A DNA stretch of 64,000 bases from Hermodice carunculata (GCA_964020975.1 OZ026613.1:121841179-121905178), one strand, 5' to 3'; counted from the stretch's first letter, positions 1 to 10,094 are shown. The notes: a model not told the origin generated them from the letters alone. Numbers and translations are program-made.

Positions 1-2430
1 ATTCACTATGTGGGAATGCTGCAGATTTCTGATTTTTAATGATTTTTTTTCCAATTCGGCTCCTTTGCGGTAAATGCACTTTTCCTTTTGATTAACATGT
101 TAGTCAATGGGCATTCTAATGCTAATTTACATTTTCAACATCTTCTCCAAAGCCGTCATCCAGATTTACTTCAAACTTGGTGGCAGTTTACCTTGGGTGG
201 GTGTCTACCAAGTTTGTTCCAATGGTCATGTTCCAATGAATTTTGGATTTTTTTATGATTTTTTTTTTTCAAAAATCTCTACAAAAGTTTTAATAGGAAA
301 GTTTAACATGGGAATTTCTTGTAATGGTCATAACTTTAATAATATTGACCAGATTTACTTCAAACTTGGTGGGGATATGCCTTGGGTGGATCTCTATCAA
401 GTGAGTTCAAATGGTCACGCTCTTTTGATTTTTGGATTTTTTAAAGAATTTTTATGTTCTTTTTTGGGCAAACCTTCAAAATTCTTCTTCTCTGAAAACG
501 CTCGCCCAATTGCTTTGATAGCGTACATAGACACTCCCGGTGACACCAAGTTCCCAATTTGTTCACCAGGTGGGGCTGCAATTTTTTGATGAATTTTTTG
601 TATGATTTGCTATTTTTCACTTGTTCTCAGAACCGTCCCTCAGATTAAGCTGAAATGTGATGGAAATGTTGTTGTGGAAGGGTCAGACAGTTGTTTACTA
701 GGTGGCACTGCTTTGGATTTCTAATTTTCAAGGATTTTCAATTCGGGTACTTATCGTTCAATGCAGCTTTCCTATTGATTACTATGCAAGTCAATGGGTA
801 TCCTGATGCTAATTCACAGGACAACTGACACGAAATTTACTGTTTACTTGATAACTTGAGATCTGTTTTGAGTTAGCTACACATGTTAATTATTCTGTAT
901 GAAGGTCATGCTGAGACAGTACATGAATGACCTTGACCTCATTTGTGGGGTCACAGTGCAACATACATGAATTTTACTCTTCATTATAACTTGAGAACTA
1001 CTTGAACTTTGATGTTGCACATGTAAGTGTTCTTCTATAAAGTTCAGACTTACTCAGAACATGGGTGACCTTGATCCTTTCCCAAGTTCATAGATCTGCA
1101 AGTGTGATGAATGTCAAGATCAGCTGAGCATGGGCTGTTCACACAGCCCTCTTGTTTCTAATTTTTTATGAATTTTTGTGTGTTATAACTATTTTCGACT
1201 TCTCCAGAACCGTCACTCAGATTAAGCTGACACATGGTGGATATGTTCCTTATGGAAGGGCCAAACAAAGTTATTCACTATGTGGGAATGCTGCAGATTT
1301 CTGATTTTTAATGATTTTTTTTCCAATTCGGCTCCTTTGCGGTAAATGCACTTTTCCTTTTGATTAACATGTTAGTCAATGGGCATTCTAATGCTAATTT
1401 ACATTTTCAACATCTTCTCCAAAGCCGTCATCCAGATTTACTTCAAACTTGGTGGCAGTTTACCTTGGGTGGGTGTCTACCAGGTTTGTTCCAATGGTCA
1501 TGTTCCAATGAATTTTGGATTTTTTTATGATTTTTTTTTTTCAAAAATCTCTACAAAAGTTTTAATAGGAAAGTTTAACATGGGAATTTCTTGTAATGGT
1601 CATAACTTTAATAATATTGACCAGATTTACTTCAAACTTGGTGGGGATATGCCTTGGGTGGATCTCTATCAAGTGAGTTCAAATGGTCACGCTCTTTTGA
1701 TTTTTGGATTTTTTAAAGAATTTTTATGTTCTTTTTTGGGCAAACCTTCAAAATTCTTCTTCTCTGAAAACGCTCGCCCAATTGCTTTGATAGCGTACAT
1801 AGACACTCCAGGTGACACCAAGTTCCCAATTTGTTCACCAGGTGGGGCTGCAATTTTTTGATGAATTTTTTGTATGATTTGCTATTTTTCACTTGTTCTC
1901 AGAACCGTCCCTCAGATTAAGCTGAAATGTGATGGAAATGTTGTTGTGGAAGGGTCAGACAGTTGTTTACTAGGTGGCACTGCTTTGGATTTCTAATTTT
2001 CAAGGATTTTCAATTCGGGTACTTATCGTTCAATGCAGCTTTCCTATTGATTACTATGCAAGTCAATGGGTATCCTGATGCTAATTCACAGGACAACTGA
2101 CACGAAATTTACTGTTTACTTGATAACTTGAGATCTGTTTTGAGTTAGCTACACATGTTAATTATTCTGTATGAAGGTCATGCTGAGACAGTACATGAAT
2201 GACCTTGACCTCATTTGTGGGGTCACAGTGCAACATACATGAATTTTACTCTTCATTATAACTTGAGAACTACTTGAACTTTGATGTTGCACATGTAAGT
2301 GTTCTTCTATAAAGTTCAGACTTACTCAGAACATGGGTGACCTTGATCCTTTCCCAAGTTCATAGAGCTGCAAGTGTGATGAATGTCAAGATCAGCTGAG
2401 GCAAGGGCTGTTCACACAGCCCTCTTGTTT
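1..2430. repeat. Tandem duplication of a 1,272-bp dispersed repeat
   Basis: The text from position 1 reappears from 1,273 with a constant offset of 1,272 bases and only a handful of differences, so the two units are very recent copies (or an assembly duplicate). The second unit ends at about 2,430. Each unit contains several diverged repeats of a phrase of the type CCGTCATCCAGATTTACTTC followed by AAACTTGGTGG. Each also carries a 160-codon open frame (107-589 and 1,379-1,861) whose protein is dominated by repeated Phe- and Gly-rich text. I read these frames as accidental. The unit ends in CACACAGCCCTCTTGTTT, almost the same as the end of the related repeat at 35,040-35,690. Confidence 0.85.
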
Positions 2431-2715
2431 TCATGCAGCTATAAGCTATAGTCTTTTATTATGTTTATTAAGGATACCCCCCCCCCCCACACACACACAT
2501 ACAAACAAAAACAAAAAAAAGGTAAGTGTGTGGTATTGTCCCTTCCCCTCCTCCCCCCTCTACCCTGTTGAAGCAGGGTCCTTGAAGTGGTAGTGGGACA
2601 CCCTGCTTTCTATTATGAAATTTTTACAACTTCCATTGAGCAGATACATATATAATTACAAAAGTACACGGGATTTGTATTGGATATCTGTGGAACAAAG
2701 TGGTCATTAGCTTTG

Positions 2716-3465
2716 AAGAGTGTAATAGAGTAGGACCCTCATGCAGCTTGCAGGCACTGAGCCTTAAGAATGTAATAGAGTAGGACCCACGTGCAGCTTG
2801 CAGGCACTGAGCCTTAAGAGTGTAATAGAGTAGGACCCACGTGCAGCTTGCAGGCACTGAGCCTTAAGAGTGTAATAGAGTAGGACCCTCATGCAGCTTG
2901 CAGGCACTGAGCCTTAAGAGTGTAATAGAGTAGGACCCACGTGCAGCTTGCAGGCACTGAGCCTTAAGAGTGTAATAGAGTAGGACCCACGTGCAGCTTG
3001 CAGGCACTGAGCCTTAAGAGTGTAATAGAGTAGGACCCACGTGCAGCTTGCAGGCACTGAGCCTTAAGAGTGTAATAGAGTAGGACCCTCATGCAGCTTG
3101 CAGGCACTGAGCCTTAAGAGTGTAATAGAGTAGGACCCACGTGCAGCTTGCAGGCACTGAGCCTTAAGAGTGTAATAGAGTAGGACCCACGTGCAGCTTG
3201 CAGGCACTGAGCCTTAAGAGTGTAATAGAGTAGGACCCACGTGCAGCTTGCAGGCACTGAGCCTTAAGAGTGTAATAGAGTAGGACCCACGTGCAGCTTG
3301 CAGGCACTAAGCCTTAAAAGTGTAATAGAATAGGACCCTCATGCAGCTTGCAGGCACTGAGCCTTAAGAGTGTAATAGAGTAGGACCCTCATGCAGCTTG
3401 CAGGCACTGAGCCTTAAGAGTGTAATAGAGTAGGACCCACGTGCAGCTTGCAGGCACTGAGCCTT
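2716..3465. repeat. 50-bp minisatellite, 15 copies
   Basis: Fifteen direct copies of a 50-bp unit start every 50 bases (TGTAATAGAG at 2,721, 2,771 and so on to 3,421). Two variants alternate: ten copies read CCCACGTGCAG and five read CCCTCATGCAG. The first variant makes a perfect CACGTG E-box in each copy. Copies 13 and 14 are the most diverged. The array lies about 900 bp upstream of the first DNAJC12 exon seen in the window, presumably in its first intron or 5' flank. Confidence 0.97.
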
Positions 3466-3512
3466 TATGGTGTTGAAAGTCATCAAATTTGTTGTCATGC
3501 ATCCAGCTTTAA

Positions 3513-4050
3513 CCCTTTCAATGCCAACTATGACTGAAGTAATAATAATAATAATATTCTGTGGCACTCTGCTTCTCTGCCGCGATCCTGACAAGCTTAG
3601 TAGCTAGTCAGGTGGCCTCTATTACAACAACAAAAAAAACACCCCCCCCCACACACACACTCAGCCCTATCCCACTGTCGCAACCTTGCGCTTGGCATAC
3701 CCACCGCCCCTGCTGATGATGCCACCTGGCAGAAGTAGAACTACTTAAAATCAACTATATAATAAGGATGCTAGATTCATATGCCTTATAAATGAAAACA
3801 CATTTCATTGGAGTACTAGCAAGCCTGTAGTTCCACAGAATATAATGGTCTGAGTCCACAGCTCTCCTCTGCATGCTTTAGGCCTAGTCCAAGCCTGTAG
3901 TTCCACACAATATAATGGTCTCAGTCCACAGCTCTCCTCTGCATGCTTTAGGACTAGTCCAAGCCTTTAGTTCCACACAATATAATGGTCTGAGTCCACA
4001 GCTCTCCTCTGCATGCTCTAGGCCTAGTCCAAAACTTGGCACTGAAAGAG
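3513..4050. mobile_element. TTAA-flanked inverted-repeat element (piggyBac-like MITE)
   Basis: Bounded by TTAA at 3,509-3,512 and 4,051-4,054. The left end (CCCTTTCAATGCCAACT) matches the reverse complement of the right end (CTCTTTCAGTGCCAAGT) at most positions. TTAA target duplication together with a CCCTTT-type terminus is the usual signature of piggyBac-related non-autonomous elements. There is no transposase. The element carries a triplicated 70-bp repeat (3,821-4,030) and AC/C-rich low-complexity sequence. Confidence 0.65.
3821..4030. repeat. 70-bp tandem triplicate inside the TTAA element
   Basis: Three copies begin at 3,821, 3,891 and 3,961. Each starts AAGCCTGTAGTTCCACA (or near) and ends GGCCTAGTCC. 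The short open frames seen here on both strands follow this periodicity and are not taken as genes. Confidence 0.93.
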
Positions 4051-4344
4051 TTAAGGTCACATGGGTCACATGTCATACATGGGTCACATGTCATACATGT
4101 TAAAATTTTCATCATTGAATGGTGCCATTCAGTGGTTACCTGTGACATGAGTTCAGGTAAAAGTGTAACTTTGGATTAAAAATGATTATAATGAGACCCT
4201 GAGAAATGGGCTACAATTTATGGAATATACCCTCCCCCCCCCCCAAAAAAAAATGAAGCACTCAGCAAAGCAGAAAAAGAGAAAGATTAACTGATGGAAA
4301 AGAGGTGCAATGAAAGCATTTGAACTTGTTGGTTTGCTATACAG

Positions 4345-4423
4345 GTTGGGCAGATCACTGCAGAATATAGAAGTCGGGTACTTGACTGTCACCCGGATCG
4401 CCAACCAGGTGACCCACAAGCGG
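4345..4423 (+). CDS. DNAJC12: DNAJC12-like co-chaperone, exon with J-domain HPD motif (partial gene)
   Basis: A 79-nt exon follows an acceptor (TGCTATACAG) and ends at a strong donor (CGG|GTAAGT). It encodes 26 codons plus one base and contains CHPDR: the HPD tripeptide between J-domain helices II and III through which J proteins stimulate Hsp70 ATPase. The residues just before it (AEYRSRVLDCHPD) match the DNAJC12 pattern AEFKVRALECHPD. Known DNAJC12 is a small cytosolic J protein that partners Hsc70 in folding aromatic amino acid hydroxylases. The codon left open by the last base is completed in frame by the next exon at 8,448. The exon carrying the start of the J domain was not found between 1 and 4,344 and probably lies upstream of the window. 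Confidence 0.88.
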
Positions 4424-4448
4424 GTAAGTAATAAATCGTTATCTTGGT

Positions 4449-4818
4449 CTTGAGGGACATGTCTCCTTAACCCTAACAGTGAAGTCTTGAGGGACATGTC
4501 TCCTTAACCCTAACAGTGAAGTCTTGAGGGACATGTCTCCTTAACCCTAACAGTCCAGTCTTGAGGGACATGTCTCCTTAACCCTAACAGTGAAGTCTTG
4601 AGGGACATGTCTCCTTAACCCTAACAGTCCAGTCTTAAGGGACATGTCTCCTTAACCCTAACAGTCCAGTCTTGAGGGACATGTCTCCTTAACCCTAACA
4701 GTCCAGTCTTAAGGGACATGTCTCCTTAACCCTAACAGTGAAGTCTTGAGGGACATGTCTCCTTAACCCTAACAGTCCAGTCTTGAGGGACATGTCTCCT
4801 TAACCCTACATGTACCAG
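4449..4818. repeat. 37-bp minisatellite, about 10 copies
   Basis: Direct copies of a unit containing GAGGGACATGTCTCCTTAAC followed by CCTAACAGT start every 37 bases (TGAGGGACAT at 4,451, 4,488, 4,525 and so on to 4,784). The array begins only about 25 bases inside the intron that follows the DNAJC12 exon at 4,345-4,423. Each unit carries one telomere-like CCCTAA, but the hexamer is not itself tandem. Confidence 0.96.
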
Positions 4819-5870
4819 TCAAGTCTTCACTGTTCTGTTTAAAAGCAAGCAGAAATGCTGCTGTCATTTGTTTGGAAATTAAAAGATAATTATTGGTACA
4901 TATATTTGTAGTATTAAATGCTTAAATCAATATGCAAACTGCACATGATGTAGAGTCCAACTCATGATCATGTTGACAATTTCTATTCTTACACCAATGC
5001 TATACAATACAACATGTAACAATGGTCACATACTGAGATGTACAGTGCTGCAGCCATAGTATTTTTCACATATACATGTACCTTTGAATTAATCTGATTT
5101 GAAACAGAGAAAGTATGTTTTTTTTTCTTTATGCAAGGTGAAAAGTTATTGGTAATACCAGTTTTTGGCCTTCTGTGGTATTCGTGACGTGAACCTTAGA
5201 TTTTAAGTTGCAAGGTAGTATACAAAGTTTTATATTTTCTGAAAGAGTACTTCCTATACATCATAAAAATGTAAAATTTACATGTAAAAGTTCAAAATAA
5301 GTGATTTTATGGGTGTTTTTGTGGAGAAAATGGGAATTTTGTGTTACAGACGTGACATTTCTTTTTTCCAGTATTTTTTTATTTTTAAAAAACATGAAAA
5401 TTGTTACTTTTTTGTAGAGACGTAATTTTCCAAGTGTCCTGATGATTTGAACATTAAAAAGTACAGGAATTATATATAACTGATAAATTACTGGCTAAAC
5501 CTAATCAGTTGTGTCGCGTCCATAACATTTTTGAGTACATGTTTTTTCTTAAAAAGTGCTGGGGAATTTTTTGAAAAAAAAAAGATATTCTCTTGCTTGA
5601 CAATACCCTTAATAACACATGAAGTTAAATTTGGGAAAAGTTCAACCAATTGATAGAAATCCAGCATTTTTTTATGTTATGGATGCAACTTTTATCTTAA
5701 GGACGTAACATAGTCAGAGCTACCCTTGCTTGATTTCAAGCCAGTACCCTTTCTTTCATATCTGTTCAAAACTGAGTCCTGTACCTTGTTCTGTGCTTTC
5801 ACAAAATCAGTATATGTTGATTGTCGAATAAATCTGTTCCTTTGAAGGGTACATGCTGGAGCTTAGTTGT
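4819..5870. other. Intronic AT-rich sequence with a recurring short phrase
   Basis: No coding sequence is supported. From about 5,150 to 5,720 versions of the phrase TGTTATGGACGTGAC, or its complement, recur on both strands amid T-rich text (for example near 5,183, 5,345, 5,415, 5,510, 5,680 and 5,700). The same phrase returns at 7,020-7,400. It may be the remains of a dispersed repeat split by the material at 5,876-6,870. Confidence 0.4.
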
Positions 5871-5875
5871 CACAT

Positions 5876-6011
5876 CAGGGCCAGAATTTCGGCGAGAATC
5901 CGGTAATCCATTCTCGTAAAGATTCTCCTAAACTTGTCTTTCTTTAAAAACAAAACTAATTGACAAAAATCCAAATAGATTCCCACAAAATTTTGTGAAA
6001 TTCTGGCCCTG
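5876..6011. mobile_element. Short MITE with perfect 15-bp terminal inverted repeats
   Basis: Starts CAGGGCCAGAATTTC and ends GAAATTCTGGCCCTG, a perfect 15-bp inverted repeat; total 136 bp with no coding capacity. The CAGGG ends recall hAT or similar cut-and-paste families, but I could not see a convincing target duplication, so the superfamily stays open. Confidence 0.7.
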
Positions 6012-6370
6012 CAGACCTAGTCCTCGCACTGCCTCAATGCACTGCTGCTTGACTACAGTGGGATTAACGGGGTGTCAAACCCAGAGGGGTAAAACAAAAG
6101 CAATGTCTTTGTGAGTTTACACCTTCTGTCACCTTATTCATACAGGACATGTAAGCCAATAGGTTTTCCTATAAACTGTTAAACAGCACAGCAGCCTGAG
6201 TTCATCATGAAATACTGGTAATGTTCTAATCATAATAATCCTGTGGCTCTCCCCTTTTCTGCCACAGTCCTGTGTGACACAAAAAGGGAGGAAGAAAAAA
6301 AAAAGCAGATGATGTGGAGGAAACAATAGTTATAAAAAAAAATTCTCATCAGCTTGTGCTGCCATGTTTT

Positions 6371-6441
6371 CCAGGACCAGAGCCGAGGCAAAGGGTCCAC
6401 CACCCACTCTCTCACAGCTGTGGTGGGCCCCTGGTCCTGGG
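6371..6441. repeat. Inverted repeat (potential hairpin)
   Basis: CCAGGACCAG at the left pairs perfectly with CTGGTCCTGG at the right. Inner segments (GGTCCACCAC and GTGGTGGGCC) also pair, giving a long interrupted stem. It sits directly before the A-rich tract. Confidence 0.65.
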
Positions 6442-6475
6442 TATATCCCTCTACACTCATCGCTTGTACTTTCTT

Positions 6476-6752
6476 CAAAAAAAAAAAAAACAGAAAAAAA
6501 AACAAAAAAAGAAAGAAAAAAAAGAAAAAAAACAAAACAAAAAACAGAAAAAACAAAAAAGGAAAAAAAAAGAAAAAACAAAAAAACAAAACCCCCCCCC
6601 AAAAACAGAAAAAAACAGAAAAAAAAAAAGAAAAACAAAACAAAACAAACAGAAAAAAACAGAAAAACAAAAACAAAACAAAAAACAAAAAACCCCAGAA
6701 AAATCAGAAAAAAAAAAAAACGAAAACAAAAAAAAACAAAACAAACAAAAAT
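6476..6752. repeat. A-rich (A)nC low-complexity tract
   Basis: About 280 bases of A runs broken by single C or G residues. Similar tracts lie at 32,818-33,003 and 41,050-41,196. Long Lys- or Phe-rich open frames on either strand are artefacts of this composition. Confidence 0.95.
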
Positions 6753-6979
6753 ACCTTTCCCTCACACACCCCATCCCTGCCTCTAAGGCTCAGGCATTTC
6801 CCATAGGGGCCCCCATGGGCCCCTATGGGAAACCCTTCCAAAATATGGCATTTAGAGCAATAAATTAAAGCTTTCTTTCATTAATTATAAAACATGATTC
6901 CTTGTTAGTCACTCTTTGCTATGATTAGTTACCATTATTTGGTTCAAATTATGAAGAACTGTTGCACTTGTACTGTCTT

Positions 6980-7410
6980 TTCTAGGGTTTTGAAAATCAA
7001 ATTATAACTGTGACAAAATGTCAGGTCCATAACAATACTTTTATTAATAAAATCTCTTATTTCCAAACTAACAAACCCCTTCTTCATTTTTACTGTATGG
7101 CATTGCAAAGTAGACTAATTTTCCTAATGAAATCAGGTATTGTTATTAATCTGGGATATTTAACAGAACAGAGTTTTGAGACTGAACTTGAATTTCAAAA
7201 ATCCATGTCACAATAGTGTCACGTCCATAACACACATTGTTTTTCATATTTTAACCAAAATATGAAAGACAGAATAAATTTTTTGTTATTTTATGAACAA
7301 GTACCCTACAGATAATCCAAATGTATGCAGAGTTTTTACTGCTGTATGCTGCTTTATTTAAAAAACAGCTTTAAAGTGTCTGAATATCCGGTCTGTAACA
7401 AAACAAATAC
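6980..7410. other. Intronic sequence with the GTCACGTCCATAACA phrase
   Basis: Continuation of the AT-rich repeat described at 5,150-5,720, here mostly in the opposite orientation (GTCAGGTCCATAACA near 7,022 and GTCACGTCCATAACAC near 7,217). No gene seen. Confidence 0.4.
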
Positions 7411-7448
7411 CATAAAGCTCCTTGTTTTCTCTTTTCTGAATTAGTGTA

Positions 7449-7626
7449 CAGCGGTCCCCCTCTTGTGAGGCCACTCAAAATGCACCAGAAATCTGGCCAT
7501 ATAAGAGGGGTGGCCTCTCATGGGGGGGGGGGGGGATATAATGCAAAGGCCACCCTTGCTGCATAGAGAAGTGGCCTCTCAAGAGGGGTGACCTCTCAAG
7601 GGGGCCTGTCAAGAGGGGGACCACTA
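7449..7626. mobile_element. 178-bp TA-flanked MITE, copy 1 (Tc1/mariner-like)
   Basis: Flanked by TA at 7,447-7,448 and 7,627-7,628. The left end CAGCGGTCCCCCTCTTGTGA is the near-complement of the right end (AAGAGGGGGACCACTA). The interior has GC-rich phrases such as GGCCTCTCAAGAGGGG and no coding capacity. Copy 2, of exactly the same length, is at 19,301-19,478. TA duplication and CAGNGG ends fit a non-autonomous Tc1/mariner or pogo-type element. Confidence 0.85.
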
Positions 7627-7675
7627 TAGCAGACATGCAGGGAGCTTGGTCTGCTCCTGCCTTTGTAGGAGGAGC

Positions 7676-7925
7676 AAAGCCAGTGATACTGTACAAGTCG
7701 TCTGATCCTCAAAGCCAGTGATGCTGTACAAGTAGTCTGATCCTCAAAGCCAGTGATGCTGTACAAATAGTCTGATCCTCAAAGCCAGTGACGCTGTACA
7801 AGTAGTCTGATCCTCAAAGCCAGTGACGCTGTACAGGTAGTCTGATCCTCAAAGCCAGTGACGCTGTACAAGTAGTCTGATCCTCAAAGTCAGTGACGCT
7901 GTACAAGTAGTCTGATCCTCAGGCA
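7676..7925. repeat. 35-bp minisatellite, 7 copies
   Basis: Copies of TCTGATCCTCAAAGCCAGTG plus ATGCTGTACAAGTAG start every 35 bases (CAGTGA at 7,681, 7,716 and so on to 7,891). It lies in the intron before the DNAJC12 exon at 8,448. Confidence 0.94.
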
Positions 7926-8073
7926 CGGTTTACTGAAGAGGCCAGGAAAGTAAATGTTCTGTGAATACATAACATTATCCAAACAAAGCAGTGCTCCATA
8001 AAGACACACTAGGGCCACCACAGAAACTTTGGTATACCTTCTTGCATATGTCCAACTATGCAGTTTGTGACTG

Positions 8074-8400
8074 CAGGGTTCATACAAGTCCTTGAAATCC
8101 TTGAAAGTACTTGAATTTGCTACCTGCTTTTCAAGGCCTTGAAAACCTTGAAAATCAATGTTTTTGCAATAAAGTCCTTGAAAAGTCCTTGAATTTTAAA
8201 TGTCCATTATTGCACCTTCCTCCAAAAGTTAGGTTAGCTCGATCACTTCCTCTCCTCCCACTATAGAAACCCCCCAAAATGGACAAGACACAAAAAAGAA
8301 AATTGATCAAGTTGGAAAGTCCTTGAATTTTGGGAAAAAGGTCCTGGAAAGTCCTGGAAAAGTCCTTGAATTTGAAAGCTGCCAAGCTGTATGAACCCTG
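8074..8400. mobile_element. 327-bp MITE with 13-bp terminal inverted repeats
   Basis: Begins CAGGGTTCATACA and ends TGTATGAACCCTG, a perfect 13-bp inverted repeat. The body is built of CCTTGAAAGTCCTTGAATTT-type phrases, a composition seen in widespread animal MITEs. I saw no clear target duplication. Its right end is 47 bp before the start of a DNAJC12 exon, so the exon's polypyrimidine region is squeezed between element and acceptor. Confidence 0.8.
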
Positions 8401-8447
8401 TGACCGATAAACCCTGTCATTGACACAGCTCACCTCTTTGTATCCAG

Positions 8448-8587
8448 AGATCAAGTTCAAGAAGTTGCAGAAGGCCAAAGAGGTTTTGTGTGACCCTGAA
8501 ATGAGAGCTGACTATGATAATTGGCGCAGATGTGGAATTTCAGTGACTTTTGAGGAATGGCGTGCAAGGAAGGGCGCCATACACACA
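8448..8587 (+). CDS. DNAJC12: DNAJC12-like co-chaperone, J-domain helix III/IV exon
   Basis: A 140-nt exon between acceptor CTTTGTATCCAG and donor ACA|GTAAGT. With the base carried over from the exon at 4,345 it gives 47 codons. The peptide contains KFKKLQKAKEVLCDPEMRA followed by DYDNWRRCGISVTFEEW, closely matching DNAJC12 (FQKLQKAKEIL, YDHWRR, PFQQWE). Conserved KLQKAKE is helix III of the J domain; the YDNWRR and EEW segments distinguish DNAJC12 from other J proteins. The exon ends in phase 0 and continues at 21,769 after a 13.2-kb intron. Confidence 0.93.
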
Positions 8588-8817
8588 GTAAGTACATACA
8601 TCAAGAAGCATGTCCATTATAATGCTTAGCATCACATGATCTTAGACTCTTTACCTGCCTACCATTAGTAGTGTCAAACTAGAATTCTGTGACAACTGCT
8701 AAAATTGTATACTACAATTGGCTGTTAAAGAACACAGCATAATTCATAGGACAACCTGTAGGTTCTATTTTACTCAAGAAATGTACACTAAAACTTGAGT
8801 AAAACTGGCTATGTTAA

Positions 8818-9130
8818 TTGGGGGGGGGGGGGTGTACTTCCGCAAATTTTTGGTGGGGGTGTGCGGCTCAACCTTTCAAAAACCCACCCTTTGTTAGGGC
8901 ACCTTTTCACAAAAATAATACTTTTGTTAGGGAATTTTTAAACCCAAATAGTAGAAAATTTGGTCCCAAATTTGTGCGAAAAATTGCCCCAGGAAGACAA
9001 TTTTGACCTTAGCTAGGGAAATTTTCACGAACTTTGGGCTATAAAAGAGAAAAATTACCCTTTTTGGCAAACTACTGGACCTTTGTTAGGGAAAATTAAT
9101 TTTGTTGAAAAGAGGGCCTTCAGAGCGGCC
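8818..9130. repeat. Diverged repeats around CCCTTTGTTAGGG
   Basis: After a run of about 13 G, the phrase CCTTTGTTAGGG or a near variant recurs at about 8,890, 8,932, 9,008 and 9,082 with A/T-rich spacers. Probably an old dispersed repeat; no coding evidence. Confidence 0.5.
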
Positions 9131-9651
9131 CATACCCAGTATCATCACTAATGGGAGGACCCCCTCCAACCTGAAGTTAATCAATGGTATCCTCACTCAA
9201 AGATTTCTGTTTTTAGTTATTACTTTGTAATTTTCAAAAGTGCACTCTGCTATTAAACATGGTACATAGGGTTACAAAGGACACATCCTGTGTAGTTGGC
9301 TTCATCAGATGAGTTTGTTACACCCTTGCTAGGCTAAATAATCATAAAACAACATGAAGGGTACACAATCAGGAAGCTGGTATACACAAAAGCATAGTGA
9401 CCTGGTGAAAAAACAAGGTTACACAGTGAAAAAATAAATTTACACATTCAAGAAACAAAAGTACAGTCAAAAAGGCAGTCAAGAAACTTAGGTGCATAAG
9501 CAAGAAACAAGGCTCCACCGCCGGCGCTCATAATGTTCAGTCAGTGAATGATGATGGTGGTGGTGGGGGTGGGGGTGGGGGTGGGAGGGGGGAGAGCTTG
9601 AGCCTGGAACATTTGTACATCCAATGGCCCACATGGGGTCTTATCTGCAAT

Positions 9652-9872
9652 AAAGTATTGTGTAGTACTACTCATCTTTGCAGTCAATCATTTGTGGTAA
9701 TAAGATGGAGGGGGGGGGGGGAGGGTGGACCTAAAACCACTTTGTCCTCAGACAGAGCTCCCATGTAGGAGCTCGGTGTGAGGACATAGTGGTTCTAGGT
9801 CCACCCCCCCCCCCTCCATCTAATTAGCGCAAATAATTGATGACTGCACAGTTAAATATACACAATACTTTT
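9652..9872. mobile_element. Foldback (palindromic) element of about 220 bp
   Basis: The left arm (AAAGTATTGTGTA, GCAGTCAATCATTTGTGGTAA, GATGGAGG and a G run, GGTGGACCTA) is mirrored on the right as TAGGTCCACC, a C run, CCTCCATC, AATAATTGATGACTGC and CACAATACTTT. The centre has GAGCTC on both sides of a short loop. Arms are imperfect, suggesting an ageing hairpin-type MITE. Confidence 0.75.
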
Positions 9873-9879
9873 TTCTCTA

Positions 9880-9884
9880 CCCCC

Positions 9885-9920
<36 letters not shown>
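9880..9920. repeat. Poly-C run
   Basis: A C-rich tract with more than 30 consecutive C residues, next to the foldback element. It could form i-motif or G-quadruplex structures, and its length is likely uncertain in the assembly. Confidence 0.9.
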
Positions 9921-9932
9921 ATAACACTAGCA

Positions 9933-10094
9933 CAGTAATACCTGTGTTAAATGGGCGCCCTTGGGACCAGGCAAAAGTGCACACTTAAGACAGGTGCCCA
10001 CTTAGCACAGGTCCAATAACATGGGAGGTACAGGGAACTGGGCCAGGCAACAGTGCCCACTAAACACAAGTGCCCACTTGGACAGGTTTTACTG
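9933..10094. mobile_element. 162-bp MITE with CAGTAAAACCTGT-type ends
   Basis: Left end CAGTAATACCTGT and right end ACAGGTTTTACTG are inverted repeats differing at one position; TA follows the right end. Interior phrases GTGCCCACTTA and AAGTGCCCACTTGG repeat. Ends of this type are typical of pogo-like Tc1/mariner MITEs. It has landed in long repeat copy A. Confidence 0.75.

Noticed and set aside
107-1861. Duplicated 160-codon frames (107-589 and 1,379-1,861)
   Set aside because: They lie in a recently duplicated dispersed repeat, consist of diverged copies of one phrase, and show no known domain or splice context.
2700-4810. Direct repeats as a CRISPR array
   Set aside because: Units are contiguous with no unique spacers, and this is an intron-containing animal genome.
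4449-4818. Interstitial telomere repeat
   Set aside because: CCCTAA occurs once per 37-bp unit and never in direct tandem.
6230-6868. Several overlapping Lys-rich and Phe-rich frames
   Set aside because: All come from the A-rich (A)nC tract; the same happens at 32,622-33,143 and 40,865-41,227.
9544-9768. Gly-rich frame
   Set aside because: It is produced by GGT/GGG runs and a foldback element.
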